Origin: Euclidia mi
Taxonomy: Eukaryota > Arthropoda > Insecta > Lepidoptera > Erebidae
NCBI GenBank assembly: GCA_944739405.2
Contig: OX123182.2
Location: 41,851,598-41,915,597 of the forward strand
DNA: 64,000 bases
Reading direction: 5' to 3'
The position numbers were made by a program, and so were the translations under genes. A model generated the notes under the pieces. That model searched no databases, was not told the origin of the DNA, and saw nothing but the letters and a program-made list of their open reading frames with translations. Shown one piece after another: positions 56,986-64,000 of the stretch (within the stretch, counting starts at the first letter, position 1; the number at the start of each line of letters is the position of its first letter).

Positions 56986-58297
56986 ACAGTTCAGAAGTAC
57001 CCTAAACAGCATGCATGAGAAACTTGATGGGAGTGAATGAAGCCAGCGAGGTATGTCAGGATCATTGCAAATGGCGTTCCGTAGTCTCTGCCTATCCCTC
57101 CGGGAACCAGGCGTGAGTCTATGTATGTGTATGTATGTATGTAATAATAATTGTAATATATGTTGTAGTATTTCATATCTTCTACTGCTACTGCTACTGC
57201 TACCCATGATTCTGGAGTGAAAGTACCTACTACAAATTATTAAGCATTTTAGTATCTTAAAAGATAAATGCTACACCAGAAATAAATTCTCTATCGCGAG
57301 AGACAAAATTGTGAAATAGTTTGTTGCGTTACACTCGTCTGCTACTACTCCTGCGGCCAACACACATCAGTTATAACAACTAAGTTTGTAGGCATCTACA
57401 GGCAAGGTTAGGAGACTACAAGCATGATTATATGTGTGTGTGGTTAGAAGCTTGGGTAAGCACTAAAACATCTTTAAAATCATTACATGTTCTACTAGTT
57501 CGATGCAGTAATATCACCATTTCTGCTTTGATCATTTCACGTACAAAAAGTTAAGAAGGCTCTTATCATAGTTTATTTTTGACTAGACGTCGCCAGCGGC
57601 CTTGCCTGCGTCAATTATACATATAAACATTCCTCTTGAATCATTCTATCTATTAAAAAAACCGCATTAAAATCCGTTGCTTAGTTTTTAAGATTTCAGC
57701 ATATATAGGGACAGACAGACAGAAGACAGACTTTGTTTTATACAATGTAGTGATATTACCATATGATAATAACTTTAATTAAAGGATAATAAAAGTTGGT
57801 TGTAATGAAGGTGACTATCTGTTTTTATTACATTTATTTCATTTCGGATTTTAACAGCTGGTATTATAGATGTCTGCTATCATCGTTGATCCTCGGAACT
57901 GTAAAAAAAGAGATCATTTGTTATGTCTTTATATCTATTTTTATATACCAAGTATCAGCAATACAGTATTGTTGTTAATATTTCACTACACATTTTGTAT
58001 AGCTACTAAATAACGCTTATTTACATACTCTACATAATTCATAAGTCATATAACCATGTTATTCCAAATTCTGAGTAAAAGAGCCTGGTTTCAGTATACG
58101 TCCTATTCTTTCGCATTTTGTTCTATATAAAGTACACATTTTGATGTAATTACAAATCTGGTTGGACTAGTAAGCGGACCCTAAAGTCGAAGAAATAGTT
58201 CTTAGATACTAAGTACTGAAATACAGTTAGGGCGATGATGATGATGATGTGGAGCAAGTACCTACAATTGCTGTAGGTAAATATGATTTTAATATTA
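56986..58297. repeat. 1.3-kb tandem duplication, copy 2
   Basis: Direct copy of 55666-56971, separated by 14 bp (CCTATGTCATCATC). Several differences per 100 bp in places make it clearly older than the 1,209-bp duplication at 22.7 kb. Confidence 0.9.
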
Positions 58298-58303
58298 TAT
58301 CAG

Positions 58304-58431
58304 CATCTGTGGCACGACTTTAATCATCTTTCTTCTGATCTGGTTCGGAGCACTAATGATTCATTCTGAGTCCAGCATCGATCAGATCTTTGAGCGAGCC
58401 ATAGAGTGTGTTGGACATCGATTTATACAAG
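58304..58431 (+). other. Candidate exon, membrane-protein-like
   Basis: A plus-strand block bounded by AG (TTATATCAG|C) and a strong donor (ACAAG|GTAAGT) is open in one frame: ICGTTLIIFLLIWFGALMIH then SESSIDQIFERAIECVGHRF. It would give one hydrophobic helix followed by a polar stretch. I do not recognise the family, and it directly abuts the duplication breakpoint, so it may be chance or repeat-derived. The 85-codon plus-strand open frame just downstream (58441-58701) is likewise unidentified. Confidence 0.25.
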
Positions 58432-58734
58432 GTAAGTCGTGAGTCGTTTATACTCTTAAGGCTATAAACTGCACGGTTGCCATTCGATCGGTGAGTGAGA
58501 TAACCGCTGGTCCAGCTAGTCTTCTCTTTCCTAACATCAACTTGCTTAGTCTCTTTTATGTCGTCTTCAAGTTAGCTACTGCCGCACCCGTCAATTGGGC
58601 TTGTTGCATTAGCGTAGGCACTACAGTTCTTGGTTATCATAAGGTGTACCACAGTTTTTCCGTCACTCACGTCACTAAAATCACACATTCTCCCTACGCC
58701 TGATCGTAATTTTCTGAGTTGCCAGGTCAGAGGT

Positions 58735-58810
58735 AAAATTTTCATCATCATCATCAGCCCGCAATAGTACACAGCTGGATATACATAAGCCTCTCCAATT
58801 GGAGAGGTAA
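58735..58810 (-). repeat. LINE 3'-end scrap
   Basis: (CATCAT)n-CAGCCCGCAATAGTACACAG-CTGGATATACATAAGCCTCTCC resembles the LINE tail at 12318, minus strand, truncated. Confidence 0.45.
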
Positions 58811-59021
58811 ATTTTATTGGCACGTAGGTGATTATTGATATTACACCTGTTCAGGCGTTTCGTTTGCACTACGCAGTGACATTGTCCGTGCAAATATCGG
58901 ACACGGAGTTTATTGCCAGGACTTCAGTTTAATGTGAATGTCTTCTTATAAAAGTCCGTTAAAAACGACTGTCCGGTCATCACATACTGTTAATATCTTT
59001 CTAACGGTCTGGATAGACAAT

Positions 59022-59392
59022 GCAGCAATAGCCTAGTGAAGATACCGACAGGCTGCCATGCAGAGGGTATCAGATTGGAATCCACGGCGCGCACCACCAA
59101 CATTTCGGAGTTGCTTGTATTGTGCTTTAAATGTTTATTATTGCTTGCCTCATGCGACACGTTAAGCCGTCAGTCCCGGCTGTCATGATGATCTTTGACA
59201 GTCGTTATAGGGAGTCAGAAACTATGAATAAATTGACACTTGTCAAAACCATGTAATCCCAGCGCAATTCTTTTGGGTGACGGAGGTCAGACAGGCGGTC
59301 GCTCTGCGGATAAGCTAATATTCAGTCAAATCCGGTTATACCAGTAAGCGGATCCCAGGTTGCAACTGGGCTAACGCTAGGAGGATGATGAG
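59022..59392 (+). repeat. SINE with RTE-type 3' tail
   Basis: GCAGCAATAGCCTAGTGAAG, CCACGGCGCGCACC, AAGCCGTCAGTCCCGGCTGT, GATCTTTGACAGTCGTTATAG, and tail CAGTAAGCGGATCCCAGGTTG ... AACGCTAGGAGGATGATG. Nearly full length. Confidence 0.72.
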
Positions 59393-59499
59393 TATGGATA
59401 GACAGGAATAAAATGAGTCATGATTAATTCATATACAAAGATATTTTGAATATGAATATAGAAAAGTAAAGAGAAAAGTAATGGTGAAAGTTGAAAGCA

Positions 59500-59793
59500 T
59501 TACCTCTGCATAATGTTATTAATTTCCTCTTGAGTGTAATCAGCAAATTTATTAATTCCAAAATACGCATCGGCAGGACTCGATCGCCTACTATTCAAAA
59601 AATTAGTTTTTTTCAATGTTCTCTTGAAGCGTTCATAGTGTGTAAGTAAATTCTTCGTATCGAAATCTCTGTTGTTGTCTTTCAAGAACTTTACATATAA
59701 ATTTGGAGCATCATTTAGATCATAAATTTCAACTGCTTTAGTTTCAAAGAAATAAAATATACTCAAAAATAATAATCCTACGTAAACTTTCAT
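59500..59793 (-). CDS. Cathepsin-propeptide (I29) inhibitor-like secreted protein
   Basis: 97 residues. The signal peptide is MKVYVGLLFLSIFYFFETKA. The mature part is one I29 domain: IYDLNDAPNLYVKFLKDNNR, the ERFNIN-type helix LLTHYERFKRTLKKTNFLNS, and YFGINKFADYTQEEINN (the GxNxFxD motif). It has the same architecture as the gene at 54577-54861, and the two share the phrase [VL]NDAPNL[FY]xKFLK, so they are paralogues. It would bind and block the active-site cleft of cathepsin L-like cysteine proteases outside the cell. The stop codon lies in AGAG|GTAATG, a weak splice-donor match, so an additional exon cannot be excluded. It is divergently paired with the frameshifted copy at 60149. Confidence 0.82.
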   Translation of the reverse strand: MKVYVGLLFLSIFYFFETKAVEIYDLNDAPNLYVKFLKDNNRDFDTKNLLTHYERFKRTLKKTNFLNSRRSSPADAYFGINKFADYTQEEINNIMQR

Positions 59794-59828
59794 TTTTATA
59801 CAAATAGCTTGTGTAAATATATTTCTGG

Positions 59829-59836
59829 CTTATATA
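59829..59836 (-). promoter_or_regulatory. TATA box of the I29 gene at 59793
   Basis: Minus-strand TATATAAG, 36-43 nt upstream of the ATG. The 5' UTR would be only about 10-15 nt if transcription starts at the usual distance. Confidence 0.55.
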
Positions 59837-60092
59837 CCTAAGCTTGTTTATTGCGTTAACAAGTTAGTAAATGGATTTATAACGGCAATTTACAGCCTAC
59901 GCTGTGTTCAATTTTATTCGGTTAATTGACGTGTAAATGTCTTGCAAATACAAATAAATACAATTGTTTAAAGTCATTTTGGATAAAAATAATACTTAAC
60001 ATAATTTGTGGCTTCTATTGAGCGAATAAATATAACTCAATAATAAGCTGTAAATTGCCATGACGAATTTATTTCTAATTTGTTTACACACA

Positions 60093-60100
60093 TATATAAC
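60093..60100 (+). promoter_or_regulatory. TATA box of the I29 copy at 60149
   Basis: Plus-strand TATATAAC about 50 nt before the ATG. It mirrors the TATA box at 59829 on the other side of the shared intergenic region, which fits a divergent pair. Confidence 0.5.
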
Positions 60101-60148
60101 TTAAGTTTTATGTCTACACAAATTGTATACTTATGGAATTCATTTATA

Positions 60149-60458
60149 ATGGGAGGATCTATAGCATTATTATTTTTGAGTATATTTTTTCTGTATGGGG
60201 CTGAAACAGCGCGCCCAGAGCTTTACGATTTACGTCATGCACCAAGTTTATATGAAAGGTTTTTGAAACGGCACGGGCGAAATGATCGATGCAAAGGGCC
60301 TACTTACCCACTACGAAGTGTTCAAGAAAACTTTGGCAGCGATTAATAATTGGAATAGTCAACGCAAAAAACCTACGGATGCATTTTATAGAGTAAATCA
60401 ATTTTCTGATTACTCTCCTCAGGAATTGAAATATCACCACATTATTGACAACCCGTAA
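60149..60458 (+). pseudogene. Frameshifted I29 inhibitor-like gene
   Basis: From ATG 60149 the frame gives a signal peptide (MGGSIALLFLSIFFLYGAE) and the I29 start PELYDLRHAPSLYERFLKRH. Around 60284-60292 the reading frame changes. The second half continues in another frame as LLTHYEVFKKTLAAINNW, then FYRVNQFSDYSPQELKYHH, ending at TAA 60456-60458. Both halves clearly belong to the family and match the gene at 59500 part by part, so a single small indel separates it from an intact gene. A TATA box upstream and AATAAA at 60528 are in place. It is either a recent pseudogene or an assembly error. Confidence 0.8.
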
Positions 60459-60527
60459 AATGCCCTTCGGTAAGACACAGCTTTTATGTTATACCTACCT
60501 TATTTAGAAACTTTGACCTGAAACTGT

Positions 60528-60533
60528 AATAAA
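60528..60533 (+). terminator. Poly(A) signal AATAAA after the frameshifted I29 copy
   Basis: AATAAATAAATTAAG about 70 nt after the stop. Confidence 0.5.
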
Positions 60534-60955
60534 TAAATTAAGTAAACTGTAAGAAATAAGTTATTTTGCGCTGTTGGAATTAAATGTTCTGCTATGAACC
60601 CACTATCACCATCATCCAACAGACTTGTCTCTCTATCTGTCACACTGCTGAAAACAGTGAGATCGGTTGTACTAGGTAAAAATCAGACTAGGTGCACTTG
60701 TTCCAGTCCCTTCAAATACTTGATTCAAATACATGTTCCACCTAGTATTGATAACGGTTCGCTTAATGCGATCAAGACTAAGCACTTAAGTAATACGTAG
60801 TGCGTATATTAGTACATAGTTTTAGTGAAATATAATTTAACAAATATTGATATTTTGATTTAATAGATGAGATATCGGTTTTGCAGTTCTCTCGGAACGT
60901 AAATAAATAACTGACTAACATTTTATTTTAAATAAATTTGATGAACTATATCTAC

Positions 60956-61000
60956 CCACAAGCTTAGTAGGCTTGTAAGTTAAGCCTACTAAGCTTGTGG
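60956..61000. repeat. 19-bp perfect hairpin
   Basis: CCACAAGCTTAGTAGGCTT (60956-60974), loop GTAAGTT, then the exact complement 60982-61000. Weaker pairing continues outwards (TATATCT/AGATATA). Confidence 0.85.
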
Positions 61001-61075
61001 TGAGATATAATAATTAAATAGAGTATTTAGTAAGTATGAATTAAGTAGGTATATATGTAATATTATAGCAATATA

Positions 61076-61125
61076 ACGAATTAGGCGTACTGATAGCAGC
61101 AATGCTATCAGTACGCCTAATTCGT
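61076..61125. repeat. 23-bp perfect hairpin
   Basis: ACGAATTAGGCGTACTGATA-GCA (61076-61098), 4-nt loop GCAA, then the exact complement at 61103-61125. Only 75 bp from the previous hairpin. Confidence 0.9.
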
Positions 61126-61390
61126 AAGATGGCGTGACCAAAAAAGGGGTAATATATTCCACCGAATACGCATGTAAATTATTTTAAGTATGTTAATATC
61201 GTGGTGGACTTGATATCCAGACGATTGCTATAGGTGCCACTTAGTCTCACAAAATACCTGGTATTTTGACCTGTTCTAGTAAATACGTCTCATCTATAAT
61301 ATATCTTGGAGACTAAAGTTGCACAGCAGAGATGAACGCAAGGTCGTATAATAATATTCATACATATATGATTGTACCTATAAAAGGTAC

Positions 61391-61741
61391 AGGCAGCGAT
61401 ACCCGACTGGAGATACTAACACACTGTCATGCAGAGGGTACCGGAATCCACGGCGCGCACATATGACTTTTCGGAGTTATGTGTGTATTGAATTATTAAT
61501 TATGGCTTGTCCTTGCCTCGGAGAGCACGTTAAGCCGTCGATCCCGCTTGTCATGAAGATCTTTGACAGTCGTTTCAGGGCGTCAGTACCTTCTAAATAA
61601 ACTGACACTAGTCTAAACCATGGAATATCGCTATCCCTTTGGGTTGCGGAGGTCAAACAGGCAGTCGCTCTGTGGAAAAGCTAATATTAATTAAGGTCGA
61701 AAACTGGGATAGCGCTGAGAGGATGATGATGATGATGATTG
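61391..61741 (+). repeat. SINE with RTE-type 3' tail
   Basis: AGGCAGCGATACCCGACTGG, CGGAATCCACGGCGCGCAC, GAGCACGTTAAGCCGTCGAT, CCATGGAATATCGCTATCCC, and the end GATAGCGCTGAGAGGATGATG. It lacks part of the AAGCGGACCCC segment. Confidence 0.72.
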
Positions 61742-62718
61742 TACCTATGAAACTGTAAAATAATGTTTAAATTTTCTTAAAGTTAAGCAGATGCGATATT
61801 GGTTATTGTGCGACAATTGCATTGCAAGGGTGTCGTTACTTAAGACTTTAAAACATTAGACATATCGACATACATATCTTTAAATACTCCTTGAATCCAG
61901 GCGATCGTGGTAAAAAGTAGCACAATAAATCACCCCTTTTTGCCTTCTAAATATCTGCCCAAATAAAGTTTATACTACAATATCGCTTTGTTGTCACTTT
62001 AGATAATGTAATAATTTACTTTTCACCACAGCAGCTCAAACATGGCGCTTTTGCTGCGAGACAACAGTGAACAAAACGCGATTTTGATTCGAGCGTGAGG
62101 CAAAGTAGCTTTTTAATTTTTCAATCTTCAGTGCCACGAATTGACATTGTTCAGCCACAAATTTGAAACATTCGAATTTTACTGTGCTCTGTCTCTTTCA
62201 CATGCATATAAAAAGTAAGTGAAAAAACAAACCCCTTCGAATTCGAAATTCGATTTTGGAAGTCGACCTCAAAGAAAACACCTACGGCAACGCAAAAAAA
62301 AAGAATAAAGAAATTAGTTTTTTTATATGAACATGTTTAATTTATTATTGGATTTTAATAAAAATAAGTCTAATTAATAGTATCAAATTAGTATTTAACC
62401 AATATATTTTTATTTAGAATTACAACAATGATACATTTGAAAAATAAACATCAGGGACGCGGTATTAAAACGCGATTTAAAAAAGTAGCGGGAATAAAAA
62501 TTTCGCTGATGCTGATACAGTAGGTATAGCGTAACGTGTTAAATTTATATGAATATATAAAATAATCTAAAAAGATGAGTGAAACTAGCGATGATGACTG
62601 TACTCTTCTGGTGTTAAACCAGAAGAGTTAAATCAACAAGTGATTATGCAGAATTCAATCTATTCCTGTTCATTTCTATGTCTCCTAAGTAATATGTGTT
62701 CTCACTGCTGTGGTGAAA
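61742..62718. other. AT-rich sequence with a small hairpin
   Basis: The only structure seen is an 11-bp hairpin near 62601-62627 (ACTCTTCTGGT-GTTAA-ACCAGAAGAGT). No gene. Confidence 0.4.
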
Positions 62719-62910
62719 AGTTATGTGTGCTACACGAGAGCAAAGTTTTTTGTATCTCGTGCTGTTGAGTCCCTCACCACGCTCAGGATTCTAACTTTGA
62801 TTCACTCGCTACGCTCGTGAATCAATCATAGAATCCTTCGCTTGCTCGGGACTCAAAATCAGCACTCGAAACAAAAAACAACTTTGCTCTCTTGTTGCAC
62901 AAATAACTAT
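62719..62910. mobile_element. Foldback MITE
   Basis: AGTTATGTGTGCTACACGAG-AGCAAAG at the left is matched by the complement CTTTGCTCTCTTGTTGCAC-AAATAACT at the right. Inner blocks (TTGAGTCCC/GGGACTCAA, TTGATTCAC/GTGAATCAA) keep pairing, so nearly the whole 190 bp folds on itself. Non-coding. Confidence 0.75.
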
Positions 62911-63034
62911 TGTGACTATCTAATATTTGTATACATATTATAAAATGAAATCTACCGGCTGCCTTTGTCTAGAGGAACGCGATAATTTCAAGAACCGCCG
63001 TGTACGGTTTTTACCTAAAGAGAGTAGCGCTCAT

Positions 63035-63295
63035 AGCGAGACTTGGCTTGCCGGTCGTAACAGATCGGCAAAGTTAAGCAACGCTTGTACAGGTTACCAG
63101 TTGGATGGGTGACCGTGTGTGGCATTTTCATCTGAGCGCTACCGTGCTTCGGAGGGCACGTAAAGCTGTCGGTCCCGGTTCTTGTCTAAGGATAAGGATC
63201 GTTAGGCCATGTCGGAGGCCTTCGGGCGGTCTGAAAACTCCGACACCAGAGTTGGCCACACACTCACACGAAAAACAAAAAACAAACCTAAAGAG
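63035..63295 (+). repeat. 5S-rRNA-derived SINE (SINE3-like)
   Basis: GATCGGCAAAGTTAAGCAACG (63063-63083) and GTTGGATGGGTGACCGTGTG (63101-63120) correspond to the box A and box C regions of the 5S rRNA internal promoter, with the right order and spacing. The 5' part of 5S is replaced, and the 3' end runs into a body (CGTGCTTCGGAGGGCACGTA, GCCATGTCGGAGGCCTTCGG, CTCCGACACCAGAGTTGGCC) known from lepidopteran repeats, with an A-rich end. It is therefore a 5S-headed SINE, not a 5S gene. Confidence 0.75.
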
Positions 63296-63299
63296 AGTG

Positions 63300-64000
63300 T
63301 GATGTCTAAGAAAAGTTTGGCGTAAAATTATCGCAGGTGGAACCGCGAGCGAAGTCTACTAATTTTATATAGCTATGCTTGTATAGCTTTTAATGGCCTT
63401 TACAACATGGGTTGAATAATTACCTACTGCACGGAAAACATTGTATTACTTGTTTTTATAGAAAACATGTATAAACGTGTATTCTACCAATATTCAATGT
63501 TCATATCGGCAGTCCCTAGAACATGAGAGGCAAGCGCTCAACTTTGATGGCTTTGCGCGGCAGGTGGTCTACATTCCACTGTACCATATTACAAAAAAGC
63601 AATCTATGATCTGAAACATGCGCCTGTGTAATTTGTTAAGTTAATACAGGACTAACTGTTGCCCGCAATTTTGCATGCCTTACGATTTGATTTAAGTTGC
63701 AATTAAAATGAAAAATGAGAGGTCTTTGAATTATTAACTAGAACATAAGTTACTGTAACGTAGTACTAGTTTAATAAAGTAGGTATGCTATTATTTCTAG
63801 ACGTTAGTACTATTAATTATTCTGTGGCCTAAGTGAATTGGTTCAGCGAATTCCAATCAATAGAATAAATAAAGGGGAGTTTGTGTGTTAAATTCTTGAA
63901 ATGAAAAACCATCTGTTTTACATTTTTATAGTCTCATTTATTTGAACAGCATAGCCGTTGAGACAATCGCGTCGAACTGCATCGCACGAAAATCTTAATG
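63300..64000. other. AT-rich sequence
   Basis: A short Helitron-like scrap (GGTGGAACCGCGAGCGAAGTCTACT, 63339-63362) and otherwise nothing recognisable. Confidence 0.4.

Noticed and set aside
63063..63120. Possible 5S rRNA gene
   Set aside because: Only the internal-promoter portion resembles 5S; both ends run into retroposon sequence with an A-rich end, so it is a SINE.

Overview
The window is AT-rich nuclear DNA of a moth or butterfly. The evidence is the interspersed repeats: tRNA-headed SINEs ending in the tail CTGCCTACCCCTTCGGGG-ATACAGGCGTGA, SINEs ending in GATGATGATG, Helitron ends CTAG|T, a mariner, and short cathepsin-propeptide (I29) inhibitor genes. I cannot name the species.

One multi-exon gene dominates the left half. 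Six exons on the minus strand (29928 down to 4868) join in phase into about 368 codons of an SLC26 anion transporter, closest in character to the sodium-independent sulfate transporter (SLC26A11) group. The last membrane segments and the STAS domain are not visible and probably lie left of base 1. Any upstream exon or promoter lies right of 29.9 kb; CpG-rich candidates are at 38.2 and 48.6 kb. The introns are packed with transposons. Three insertions sit almost on splice junctions: Helitron copies 34 bp before exon 1, an intact mariner 43 bp before exon 5, and a Helitron end 19 bp after exon 6. (Exon numbers are my own and count only visible exons.)

From 20 to 29 kb, intron 1 holds an 18-bp degenerate minisatellite and a nearly perfect 1,209-bp tandem duplication. 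The duplicated unit carries a broken OTU-type cysteine protease ORF and an 8-bp-TSD hAT MITE.

From 39.05 to 44.85 kb there appears to be a single DNA transposon with perfect 38-bp terminal inverted repeats and AAGCGAC-type subterminal repeats. SINEs, an RTE-type LINE fragment and a complete non-autonomous hAT element (42638-44131) have since inserted into it.

From 48.9 to 53 kb lie two dead LINEs of different types (APE endonuclease, plus strand; restriction-like endonuclease, minus strand). Next come an inverted-dimer MITE (53.6-54.0 kb) and a diverged 1.3-kb tandem duplication (55.7-58.3 kb).

The right end contains three I29 genes: 54577-54861 (-), 59500-59793 (-) and a frameshifted 60149-60458 (+). 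Each has a signal peptide, a TATA box and an ERFNIN-like core; the last two form a divergent pair. A 5S-rRNA-derived SINE lies at 63.0-63.3 kb.

Two themes recur. First, two SINE families each share their 3' tail with a LINE present in the same window, which fits the LINE supplying their transposition machinery. Second, several unrelated near-perfect palindromes with loops of 1 to 7 nt suggest snap-back (template-switch) DNA synthesis. I found no tRNA gene, rRNA gene, CRISPR array or virus-derived ORF. All calls come from reading the sequence; no database search was run.
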